A stretch of 64,000 bases of DNA, from NCBI RefSeq assembly GCF_000380965.1, contig NZ_KB905549.1, positions 92,261 to 156,260 on the forward strand. The letters are read 5' to 3'. The translations under genes and the position numbers were made by a program. Origin of the DNA: Paenibacillus ginsengihumi DSM 21568 (GTDB taxonomy: Bacteria; Bacillota; Bacilli; Paenibacillales; NBRC-103111). The notes under the pieces are model-generated. The model saw only the letters and a program-made list of their open reading frames with translations. It made no database searches and was not told where the DNA came from. This document shows, in pieces, positions 8,494-15,660 of the stretch (position 1 is the stretch's first letter; each line of letters opens with the position of its first letter).

Positions 8494-10056
8494 TTAAAGC
8501 GTGATGTCGATCATCATCGGCGTTCCCGCCGTTACGGCGATTTTCCGGGTATGCAGGCCGCGCGCCGCCGTTCCGAAGCTCAGCTCGTAGTTGCCGTACT
8601 GCGGGTTGTCGAAGCGGAAGACGCCTTCGTCATTCGACGTTCCGCTGCGCAGCACGACTCCCGACAGGTCAAGCAGATGCACATTCGCCCCGGCCATGCC
8701 GCTGCCCGTTGCCGATTCCTTGATGGTGCCCTGCAGCGTGGCAAAGGGCGGCATGGCGGGCGCCTCGGACGTGCGCGCCAGACGGCGCTGTCTTTGCACG
8801 AGCCGGTCTGCAAAACCGATCCGCTGCGCCGGCGCCTTCCTGCCCTCGAGCGCTTCCTCGTACACCTGACACGTCTGATCGAGCATCATCCGGTCGTTCC
8901 AAAAGGTCAGCGCATGCAGCCGGGCTTCCTTCGCTTGCCGCTCGCGCAGCGCCTTATCGACCGTAAGCCACAGCAGCTTCTCGTATAAATCCGCGGCATC
9001 TCCCGGCACGGCGAGCAACCCGTTCCTGCCCTCGTCGATCATTTCCACAATCCCGCCCACGCGCGAGGCGACGACCGGCTTGCCCAAGCTTTGCGCCTCC
9101 ATAATGGAGAAAGGCAGATTGTCCTGCAGGGAAGGAAGCACGACGATATCGCTTGCGGCGAGCAGCTTCGGCACATCCGAACGCTTGCCGAGCAGCATGA
9201 CATGATCGCGCAGCCCGAGTCGTTCCACCTGCCGCTCCAAATCGTCCCGCATCACCCCGTCGCCGATCAGCCAGCAGAGCACGTCCCGGCGCTTCTGCAC
9301 CAGCCTGCTCATCGCTTCAAGCAGGGTGGCCTGCCCTTTGATGGCGACGAGCCGCGCCGGGCAGGCGATAATCGTCTTCTCGCGCTCGCGCGGGGCAAGG
9401 CTCTCCTTGGCGTCCTGCAGCAGCAGGCTGCCGAATTTTTGCTGATCGAGACCGTACGGGATGAAATGCGTATGCGGATGCGCAATGCCGAACGCCGACA
9501 GCCGGCCCCCTAGCCAGCGGCTGGGCAATATGAGACGGTCCGGCGACATCGCCCCGAAAAATTCCTCCAGCTCCAAATAATCCTGCTCCAGCCGCGAACG
9601 CGCCTGTATCTCGCGATTCGCCACCCACTCGGCCGCCAGGCAGCCGTGAATCGTCGCAACGAGCGGAACGGCCTCCGGCTTGACTTTGCGCATGGCATAG
9701 GTCGAGATAATGTCCTGCGTGTGAATCAGATCGTACTGCTTAAGATCCATGAGCCTGCAGGCCCGCTCGAAGGCGCGCTTCTCGGTTTCCCGCCACAGCA
9801 TCCACGGGGTGAGCTTGACCCTTCTTAGCTCGTATTCGTGCGCTACCGCCTTCTCCGCCTGCTTTAGCAGAGACTTCTTGTCAATAGACCAGCTGCCGTT
9901 CATGACATAAAATCGGTCCAGCTCCGGGTGCTGCGCCATAATGTCCACTTGATGCCCCATTTCCTCCAAGCGGCTGCGCATAATCTTCACATAAGTCCAC
10001 ACTCCCCCGATATGCGGAAAAGCCCAATACGTCGACAGCAACACTCTCAATCCCAA
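8494..10056 (-). CDS. GT4 glycosyltransferase with C-terminal carboxypeptidase-regulatory-like domain
   Basis: 520 residues. Residues 1-400 are a GT4 closely related to its neighbours: VLLSTYWAFPHIGGVWTYV, YDLIHTQDIISTYAMRKVKP, ATIHGCLAAEW, ARLVAIKGQATLL and LQDNLPFSIMEAQ (D-x7-E). After a linker around residue 430 comes a compact beta-sandwich-like domain of about 80 residues (LQGTIKESATGSGMAGANVHL, then DEGVFRFDNPQYGNYELSF), the look of CarboxypepD_reg/CnaB-like domains. Start is TTG 10056; a second TTG at 10050 would align the N-terminus exactly with its paralogues. It is preceded by a terminator for the upstream genes, so it probably has its own promoter in 10057-10160. Confidence 0.85.
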   Translation of the reverse strand: MGLRVLLSTYWAFPHIGGVWTYVKIMRSRLEEMGHQVDIMAQHPELDRFYVMNGSWSIDKKSLLKQAEKAVAHEYELRRVKLTPWMLWRETEKRAFERACRLMDLKQYDLIHTQDIISTYAMRKVKPEAVPLVATIHGCLAAEWVANREIQARSRLEQDYLELEEFFGAMSPDRLILPSRWLGGRLSAFGIAHPHTHFIPYGLDQQKFGSLLLQDAKESLAPREREKTIIACPARLVAIKGQATLLEAMSRLVQKRRDVLCWLIGDGVMRDDLERQVERLGLRDHVMLLGKRSDVPKLLAASDIVVLPSLQDNLPFSIMEAQSLGKPVVASRVGGIVEMIDEGRNGLLAVPGDAADLYEKLLWLTVDKALRERQAKEARLHALTFWNDRMMLDQTCQVYEEALEGRKAPAQRIGFADRLVQRQRRLARTSEAPAMPPFATLQGTIKESATGSGMAGANVHLLDLSGVVLRSGTSNDEGVFRFDNPQYGNYELSFGTAARGLHTRKIAVTAGTPMMIDITL

Positions 10057-10157
10057 ACATCCCCTCTCCCTATGAACCTTCTTCTGCTGTATTCAATGTA
10101 TTCGCACAACGACGCTTTGGCTTTCCGCTTCTATCGAATTATTGCGCCGCAATTTCA

Positions 10158-10190
10158 TAGAAAAACCACTAGAATTCGTCTAGTGGTTCC
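10158..10190 (-). terminator. Rho-independent terminator
   Basis: Perfect 10-bp stem AACCACTAGA / TCTAGTGGTT with a 5-base loop (10164-10188). On the minus strand it is followed directly by TTTTTC. It ends transcription of the leftward genes 11630-10293 before the GT4 gene that starts at 10056. Confidence 0.8.
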
Positions 10191-10224
10191 ATCCTCATCA
10201 TTCGACGAAGCCCGCTGGCGAAGG

Positions 10225-10274
10225 TTCAGCACCGCAGGCGACAGCCGATGACGAATCATCATTCGTCATCGGCG
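10225..10274. repeat. REP-like repeat copy, partial, with perfect 13-bp inverted repeat
   Basis: CACCGCAGGCGACAG is followed by a perfect inverted repeat, GCCGATGACGAAT (10244-10256) and ATTCGTCATCGGC (10261-10273), separated by four bases. It matches the second half of the 89-bp units at 17631-17897 (CCGCAGGTGACGG and GATGACGA..TCGTCAT). It lies directly past the 3' end of the gene at 10293, as the other copies lie near 3' ends. Confidence 0.75.
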
Positions 10275-10292
10275 CTAAACAGCCATTGCTGC

Positions 10293-10709
10293 TTATGTCC
10301 ATTTCCGTTCGTCGGCTTTCGACGACTCGATCTCTTCGATAACCTCTTCTTCCCCGATCATTTCCGCTTCGTCCTCTTCTTCATCGTCCTGCATCGCGTG
10401 GCCGATCATCTGCAGGTCGAAATCCGGCATTTGGAAAGCTTTTTTCTCGGATTCGCCCATCGTCTCGAACACATCCATCGGCTCCGTACCCGGGCCTGTT
10501 CCCGGTCCCGTCCCCGGACCCGTGTACAGTCCCGAGCCCGGCGGCTTGTTCAGCCAGCGGAAGAACGGTTTAACCGTGAACACTTTGTTCTTTTCCATCG
10601 TATCGAACCAGGCCAGCAGCTCATCCGGGGACAGACCGGTGGGGATCATGTCCTTGTAGATCGGCGGCACTTTCGCCAGCTTGGCTTCAAGCTTTTTTTG
10701 CTCATTCAT
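10293..10709 (-). CDS. Small acidic protein with GPGT repeats, GT-cluster associated (PD-box-like, degenerate)
   Basis: 138 residues, no recognised family. It begins MNEQKKLEAKLAKVPPIYKDM and has LSPDELLAWFDTMEKN, a possible diverged form of the P..Y..xP..PD..L pattern of its neighbours. The middle has GLYTGPGTGPGTGPGTEP, a short collagen-like or linker repeat, and the tail is strongly acidic (DDEEEDEAEMIGEEE). ATG 10709 is chosen because a TTG at 10721 sits on the ribosome site itself; the ATG overlaps the end of the preceding truncated GT gene by eight bases. Third gene of a tight leftward operon. Function unknown; scaffold or acceptor roles are guesses. Confidence 0.6.
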   Translation of the reverse strand: MNEQKKLEAKLAKVPPIYKDMIPTGLSPDELLAWFDTMEKNKVFTVKPFFRWLNKPPGSGLYTGPGTGPGTGPGTEPMDVFETMGESEKKAFQMPDFDLQMIGHAMQDDEEEDEAEMIGEEEVIEEIESSKADERKWT

Positions 10710-11379
10710 CTTTCTGTCCAACTCCTTCGTAAAGTTTTATCGTCTCCAGGGCGAGCCGTTCTTCGTCGTCAAGAATGTACGGCTCCGTCGTCAGCTGTCG
10801 GCCCGGTATCCGGAACCGGGAGCGGTATTCCTTCTTCAGCCATTTCGGCACGATCGCCACGTCGGCCGACATGACGCCAAAAATCTCCTCGATGGCGAGA
10901 TACCGCGTCCGGGGAGAATCCGTCTCCTCCAGCAGGCCTTGATCCTGCATCTCTTCGCTCAGCAATCCGTGAATGGTGGCGATCAAAGGCTTGCCTGCCG
11001 GCATGATGCGCGACATGGCTCTGGTCGAGACGATATCCTGCGTATGAACCGCGTCGTACTCCCGAACATCGACCAGATAAGCGGCCGCCAGCTCGAACGT
11101 ATAGCGTTCGATATCCCTCCACTGGATCCAGCTCTCCACTTCTTCATAATGCGTGTCGTAATAAATTTGCACCTCGCGGGAAACCGCATCGCGGATTTTC
11201 GATTTGCGGATCGTGCGGCCCGGATCTTCGTTGACGTACAGCTTGATCATCGAAGGATCGTGCGACAACACGTCTACGCGATGTCCCTGGCTCTCAAGCC
11301 CGCTCTTCAAAACATCGATGTAACGATGAGCCGCTCCGCGGTTCGGCACTCCCCAGTAGGTTGCAAGGAGAATGTTCAC
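10702..11379 (-). CDS. Truncated GT4 paralogue: N-terminal acceptor domain only
   Basis: 225 residues aligning with the first half of the neighbouring GT4s: NILLATYWGVPNRGAAHRYI, GHRVDVLSHDPSMIKLYV, IQWRDIERYTFELAA, YDAVHTQDIVSTRAMSRI, ATIHGLLSEE. It ends shortly after where the donor-sugar domain should begin; no E-x7-E motif and no nucleotide-sugar pocket follow in any frame. It starts with GTG 11379, overlapping the previous stop (GTGA), and overlaps the next gene by eight bases, so the short form is embedded in a coherent operon rather than left as debris. It cannot be a normal transferase by itself; a carbohydrate-binding or partner subunit is possible, or it is a degenerating gene. Confidence 0.75.
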   Translation of the reverse strand: MNILLATYWGVPNRGAAHRYIDVLKSGLESQGHRVDVLSHDPSMIKLYVNEDPGRTIRKSKIRDAVSREVQIYYDTHYEEVESWIQWRDIERYTFELAAAYLVDVREYDAVHTQDIVSTRAMSRIMPAGKPLIATIHGLLSEEMQDQGLLEETDSPRTRYLAIEEIFGVMSADVAIVPKWLKKEYRSRFRIPGRQLTTEPYILDDEERLALETIKLYEGVGQKDE

Positions 11380-11630
11380 CTCCTCCCCCCCTTCCGCCTG
11401 ATCAAGATCGCCTCGTATTCCCTATCGATCTCTTCCCTGGATTTTACGGCTACCCCGATCTGCTTGAGAAATGCCGCAAGCAGCTCTTGATCCGGCAAGG
11501 AATACGATTTGGGAAGGCGTTTGACAACCCGATTCCACACAGCTTTGTCCAGAGGAGTATGCTCCCCGAAATCAAAAGGGGTGAAATTGAAAATCGCCTT
11601 GTAAGGGGAGGGTCCGTCGTGCGGGATCAT
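11376..11630 (-). CDS. Small PD-box protein B
   Basis: 84 residues, not a named family. ATG 11630 is chosen because GGAAGGAGG lies nine bases upstream; a GTG at 11684 in the same frame lies within the promoter region. The core is IFNFTPFDFGEHTPLD followed by VWNRVVKRLPKSYSLPDQELL, the same W-x2-V-x3-L-P-x2-Y-x-L-P-D-x3-L pattern as in proteins A and C. The C-terminal part is charged (KSREEIDREYEAILIRRK). First gene of a leftward operon, with its stop overlapping the GTG of the truncated GT4. Function unknown. Confidence 0.65.
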   Translation of the reverse strand: MIPHDGPSPYKAIFNFTPFDFGEHTPLDKAVWNRVVKRLPKSYSLPDQELLAAFLKQIGVAVKSREEIDREYEAILIRRKGGRR

Positions 11631-11671
11631 CTCGGCAATCCTCCTTCCCGGGTAGAATGGCGTTACGCTCC

Positions 11672-11698
11672 TAGTATATGTCACCGGCTAGCGATGGT
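11672..11698 (-). promoter_or_regulatory. Possible sigma-K-like (sporulation) promoter
   Basis: On the minus strand AC, then 16 bases, then CATATACTA. This fits the published SigK pattern (AC, 16-17 bases, CATAnnnTA). A start about seven bases later would give a leader of about 35 bases before ATG 11630. No convincing SigA -35 accompanies it. Such short patterns occur by chance, so this is only suggestive. Confidence 0.35.
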
Positions 11699-11820
11699 TT
11701 GGACAACTATCTTTCAGCCATCCGCTTATTTTTGCAATCTTTGGGAAAAGCGCCCGGCTTGCGTAAACTGCCTGCCTTGGGAAGGGATAGCTGCGGTGCT
11801 CCAGCCACTCTTGAAGGTCG

Positions 11821-11852
11821 AAAAAAGCGGCCCCCGCTTGCAGGGGCCGCTT
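11821..11852 (-). terminator. Rho-independent terminator
   Basis: GC-rich stem AAGCGGCCCC / GGGGCCGCTT, followed on the minus strand by six T. It lies 12 bases past the stop of the gene at 11864 and separates the operon 14066-11864 from that starting at 11630. Confidence 0.85.
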
Positions 11853-11863
11853 GGCGCTATGCT

Positions 11864-12835
11864 TTATTCTCCATGCGGATCTTGAGCATCCGCCCCATCG
11901 GGAGCCGCTTCGGGAATGGTCGGCTCCGTCACCTCACTGGCCAGCTCCGCAAGCGTGTCCGCGTCCAGCGTCGGGGCATCGACCAGCGGCACGATCTCCT
12001 CTCCCGCCAATACGTTCAGGAAAGCGGCATCGGGAATCAAATACTGGTTCGGCACGCTTTCGCGAACGTTGTCCCAGACCGCAGGATCGACTTGAATCTG
12101 GGGCGTGGGGATGTCGAAGGCGAACACGGATTGATACAAGTCTCCGGGCACGCCCTCCGGCTGAACGGGCGGCGCCGGCGGCGCGGGGTCCGGCGCCGGG
12201 GCGGGCGCGAGCTCAGGCGCATGCTCAGGCGCGGGCGCATGTTCAGGCAGCGGCTGCGGAGCAGCGGCCGGCACAACGAGCGGCGCAGGTGCGGCCGCCA
12301 TCGGAGCAGGGGCCAGCCATGGCGCCTGGCCGCCAACGACCCGCAGCCGCCGAGACGAAGGCCGCGGAGCCCGCATTCTTTGGCGAATCGCGCGTCTCCT
12401 GCGGAGTTGGCGCTTCCTCGGCTTCGGCCTCCAGTTCCAGAGCCGCCGCCGTCTGATCCGTTTTTTTCTAAGCTTCCTCGTTAACGGTTTCGTTTGTTTG
12501 CCCGCCTTTTTGGCGCGCTGCCCCGCCGGCCTGGCTGACGGGCGCTTCCTGACCTCGGGGACGGCGGCTTGGGCCGACGACTGGCTACGCCTCCTCGTGC
12601 CAGGCCCCCTGGACTGCGCCGGCAGGCTGCGCTGCGTCGCCGGCCGAACGGCCGCCGGGCGCTTCCGGGTCGCGGGGACGGGCGAGGCGGCCAGCGCCAG
12701 GCGATGTCTCCTCGCGCCGGTCCCCTTGGACTGCGGCAGCGGGCTGCCTGCAAAGAGCGCTTTGACCCGCCGCAGATTGACCAGCGGGATGGAGCCGGAA
12801 GCCCTTCCTCGCGGGCTTAACCTTTTAACCGCCAT
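11864..12835 (-). CDS. PD-box protein C with basic, Pro/Ala-rich N-terminal region
   Basis: 323 residues, not recognised. Three parts: residues 1-155 are extremely basic (RKRPAAVRPATQRS, RKLRKKRIRRRRLW and more); about 165-225 is a Pro/Ala linker (APAPMAAAPAPLVVPAAAP); then VFAFDIPTPQIQVD and VWDNVRESVPNQYLIPDAAFL, the PD-box motif, and an acidic tail (EVTEPTIPEAAPDGADAQ). ATG 12835 has GGAGG eight bases upstream; it overlaps the end of the GT4 gene at 12825. The basic region could bind a polyanion such as an acidic glycan or nucleic acid. High GC keeps other frames open, so the low-complexity part deserves confirmation; the PD-box match supports the frame. Confidence 0.6.
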   Translation of the reverse strand: MAVKRLSPRGRASGSIPLVNLRRVKALFAGSPLPQSKGTGARRHRLALAASPVPATRKRPAAVRPATQRSLPAQSRGPGTRRRSQSSAQAAVPEVRKRPSARPAGQRAKKAGKQTKPLTRKLRKKRIRRRRLWNWRPKPRKRQLRRRRAIRQRMRAPRPSSRRLRVVGGQAPWLAPAPMAAAPAPLVVPAAAPQPLPEHAPAPEHAPELAPAPAPDPAPPAPPVQPEGVPGDLYQSVFAFDIPTPQIQVDPAVWDNVRESVPNQYLIPDAAFLNVLAGEEIVPLVDAPTLDADTLAELASEVTEPTIPEAAPDGADAQDPHGE

Positions 12836-14066
12836 GGACACTCCCTCCTCTTCGGACGCTATTGGCTCCGGTTACCGATTCGTAAACCGCCAGCGTCTGT
12901 TCCATCATATGAGATATCGACCATTGGCGCAGCGCCCATTGCTTGGCCTGCTCGCCGAGCCGCCTTCGCAGCAGATCGTTCTCAAGCACGCGCAGCAGGT
13001 TCTCGTACAGCGGCTCGCTCTGGCCCGCCGGAGCGACCAGGCCGGTCTGCCCGTGCTTTACCATCTCCGGAATGCCTCCCGCATCCGAGACGACGACCGC
13101 CTTGCCCGCCAGCTGGGCTTCCATTACGGAGAAGGGCAGGTTGTCTTGCAGGCTGGGCAGCACGAACACGTGAGCTTTCTTCAGCAGTGCCGGAATATCG
13201 GATCGGGCTCCCATAAACAGCACATGCTCCTCCAGGTTCAGGCTGCGGCATAGCTGCGTCAGCTCGCCGATGAGCGGCCCGTCGCCCAAAATCCAGCATA
13301 CCCAATCGCTGCGCACCTGCTTCAGTCTGGCCAAGGCGTGCAGCAGCGGCTTGTGTCCCTTCACCGGCACAAGCCGCGCCGGGCAAATGATCACCTTCTT
13401 ATCCTGCGGCGCTCTTATGGTCGTCCATTCCTCCATCCGTTCCATGAACGCGTCGATGTCCATGCCGTACGGAATCACCTTCAGATGCTTGCCGGGAACG
13501 CGGAATTCGCTCATATCGAGCCGTTTCAGCCAAGCCGTCGGCACGATCGTACGGTTGCTTGAGATCGCGCCGTAATATTCTTCGGCGGCGGCGTATTTCC
13601 AGCGCAGCGTATCTTTCCCGGTCACCTCCCCGGAATAGATGAATTCGGTAGCCAGACATCCGTGGATCGTGGCGATCAGCGGAGTCTGCTGCGGCTTGAT
13701 GCGCCACAGCGCTCGCGTCGAGACGATATCCTGCGTATGAATCAGATCGTATTTTTGCAGTCCGAAGCTGGATGCCGCCGTTTCAAAGCAGTACCGCTCG
13801 ATATCCCGCCAGCGAATCCATGGGTCGACATGCGGCATCCGCTGCTCGTAGAAAGCGTAGACCTTCTCATAAATTAGATCTTTGAGCTTCTTCTTCTGAA
13901 GCGTTCGGCCGTTATTGGGCATGTAGTATTTCTCCATATCCGGCGTATGCGCAAACACGTCCACCCGGTGGCCCATCTTCTCAAGCTCCCGCCGCAAAAT
14001 ATCGACGTAGGTGGAGACGCCGCCGACATGGGGCAAATAAAAATAAGTCGTGAGCAGTATGTTCAT
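12825..14066 (-). CDS. Glycosyltransferase family 4 (GT-B fold)
   Basis: 413 residues, a full-length member of the paralogous set: MNILLTTYFYLPHVGGVSTYV, GHRVDVFAHTPDMEKYYM, IRWRDIERYCFETAA, YDLIHTQDIVSTRALWRIKP, ATIHGCLATEF; C-terminal ARLVPVKGHKPLLHAL, LGDGPLIGEL, LQDNLPFSVMEAQ (D-x7-E), GGIPEMVKHGQTGLV. The ATG at 14066 aligns with the starts of its paralogues; a longer frame to 14198 has no GT content. It is the first gene of the leftward series and is followed by overlapping PD-box gene C. Donor and acceptor sugars unknown. Confidence 0.9.
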   Translation of the reverse strand: MNILLTTYFYLPHVGGVSTYVDILRRELEKMGHRVDVFAHTPDMEKYYMPNNGRTLQKKKLKDLIYEKVYAFYEQRMPHVDPWIRWRDIERYCFETAASSFGLQKYDLIHTQDIVSTRALWRIKPQQTPLIATIHGCLATEFIYSGEVTGKDTLRWKYAAAEEYYGAISSNRTIVPTAWLKRLDMSEFRVPGKHLKVIPYGMDIDAFMERMEEWTTIRAPQDKKVIICPARLVPVKGHKPLLHALARLKQVRSDWVCWILGDGPLIGELTQLCRSLNLEEHVLFMGARSDIPALLKKAHVFVLPSLQDNLPFSVMEAQLAGKAVVVSDAGGIPEMVKHGQTGLVAPAGQSEPLYENLLRVLENDLLRRRLGEQAKQWALRQWSISHMMEQTLAVYESVTGANSVRRGGSVHGG

Positions 14067-14304
14067 ATCCCCATCCCTTCCATAGGAGAATTTTCCATAC
14101 AACGTATGTACCAACCCATCCTTTCGTAAGGGACAGTTAACTATTAAGTCAAATAATATCTGCATTTCTGCTTCCCTCCTGCAATACTCGCCCAGCACAG
14201 CCTGTATGACATTCTACTATTTCCTTCTTAAATGGTTGTTAATCTATAACAAGAAAAGAGAAGGCCGCGTACGATATACAAGCATTGCGAAAGGAGTGAA
14301 AAAA
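14067..14304. other. Divergent promoter region
   Basis: 238 AT-rich bases between the leftward GT4 operon and the rightward UDP-sugar dehydrogenase operon. A small inverted repeat CATAC-AAC-GTATG lies at 14096-14108. On the minus strand TTGACT occurs near 14150 but its partner -10 is poor. The rightward gene has a strong AAAGGAGTG ribosome site at 14289-14297. No gene was found. Confidence 0.45.
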
Positions 14305-15603
14305 ATGGAAAAAGATGTGACGATCAGCGAGCAGATGAAGCACCGGATTGCCATTATCGGTCTAGGTTACGTCGGTCTTCCGCTGGCCCGGTTATTTCTC
14401 GAGCATGGGCATATCGTTTACGGAATCGACGTGGATCATAGAAAGATTCAGGCGCTGCTTGCCAAGCAAAGCTATCTTTCCGATTTTACGAACAAGGAGA
14501 TTCGCAAGATGTTCGCAGGCGACCGGTTCCACGTCAGCGATTCCTTCTCTCTTGCAAGCCAGGCGGATGCGATAATTATTTGCGTGCCGACTCCCTTGGA
14601 CCAAAATCGCAAGCCTGATTTGACTTATGTCCGGGGGGCGGTGAAGCATGCGCTGCCCCATCTGCGCAGAGGCCAGCTCGTTGTGCTGGAAAGCTCGACC
14701 TACCCGGGAACGACCGAGGAGGAGCTGCAGCCTATGCTGGAATCGGCCGGCTTTACCGTCGGGCACGATATTTACCTTGCCTATTCTCCCGAACGGATCG
14801 ATCCGGGCGCCCAGCGCTCTCCGATGCAGGACATTCCGAAGGTGCTTGGAGGGGTCAGCGAGCGGTGCAGAACGTTTGCCGAGCAGGTATACGGCAGCGT
14901 ATTTTCGCGGGTCGTTCCCGTTTCGTCGCCAAGAGTAGCTGAATTCACCAAATTGCTGGAAAACTGCCAAAGGCTCGTGAACATCTCCTTCATGAACGAA
15001 CTGGCGATCATGAGCGAGAAGATGAACATCAATCTGTGGGAAGCGATCGACGCCGCCAGCACCAAGCCGTACGGCTTCACTCCGTATTATCCCGGGCCGG
15101 GCATCGGCGGCCACTGCATTCCGGTCGATCCGCTCTATTTGTCATGGAAAGCGAAGCAGTACGGGATCGATCTGCAGTTCATCGATATCGCCCATCGAAT
15201 CAACGAGCAGATGCCCGAATATGTCGTGCACAGGGTGCGCCAGCAGCTGTCTGCCAAAAAAGCGCTCAAGGACAGCAGCGTCTTCGTCATCGGAGTCACT
15301 TATAAGAAGGATGTCAACGACCTGCGCGAATCGACGGCGCTTCCGATTGTGGAAGGTTTGCTGAAGCTCGGGGTCAAGGTAAGCTACCACGATCCGTATA
15401 TTCCGACGCTGACGCTCGGAGAGCGGAAGCTGGAGGGCTCGGATCTCACAAGAAGAAATCTGCAGCAGCATGACGCTGCGCTCATCTTGACCGATCATTC
15501 CCACATTCCTTACGAATCCGTGGCGTCCAGCGCCCGGCTCGTCATCGATACCCGCAACGCAACCAAAAACGTGGCTGACCGACGCAACATTGTTCTGATT
15601 TGA
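14305..15603 (+). CDS. Nucleotide-sugar 6-dehydrogenase (UDP-GlcNAc/UDP-ManNAc/UDP-Glc dehydrogenase family)
   Basis: 432 residues. It oxidises C6 of a UDP-sugar to the uronic acid with two NAD+. Seen: Rossmann motif IAIIGLGYVGLPLARLF, CVPTPLD, ESSTYPGTTEEEL, YSPERIDPG, the central EFTKLLENCQRLVNISFMNE and the catalytic-Cys loop GPGIGGHCIPVDPLYL (Cys about residue 270). The ENCQRLVNISFMNE and FTPYYPGPGIGGHC wording is closer to the WbpA/TviB (N-acetylhexosamine) branch than to UDP-glucose dehydrogenase, but substrate is not certain. ATG 14305 has an ideal AAGGAGTG. It starts a rightward operon with two epimerase genes, so the uronate may be epimerised next. Confidence 0.9.
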   Translation: MEKDVTISEQMKHRIAIIGLGYVGLPLARLFLEHGHIVYGIDVDHRKIQALLAKQSYLSDFTNKEIRKMFAGDRFHVSDSFSLASQADAIIICVPTPLDQNRKPDLTYVRGAVKHALPHLRRGQLVVLESSTYPGTTEEELQPMLESAGFTVGHDIYLAYSPERIDPGAQRSPMQDIPKVLGGVSERCRTFAEQVYGSVFSRVVPVSSPRVAEFTKLLENCQRLVNISFMNELAIMSEKMNINLWEAIDAASTKPYGFTPYYPGPGIGGHCIPVDPLYLSWKAKQYGIDLQFIDIAHRINEQMPEYVVHRVRQQLSAKKALKDSSVFVIGVTYKKDVNDLRESTALPIVEGLLKLGVKVSYHDPYIPTLTLGERKLEGSDLTRRNLQQHDAALILTDHSHIPYESVASSARLVIDTRNATKNVADRRNIVLI

Positions 15604-15660
15604 CGCTTTCGGTTCGGGCGAGGACGATAGGAAACGAAAAAAAGGCGGTGTGCAAATAAA

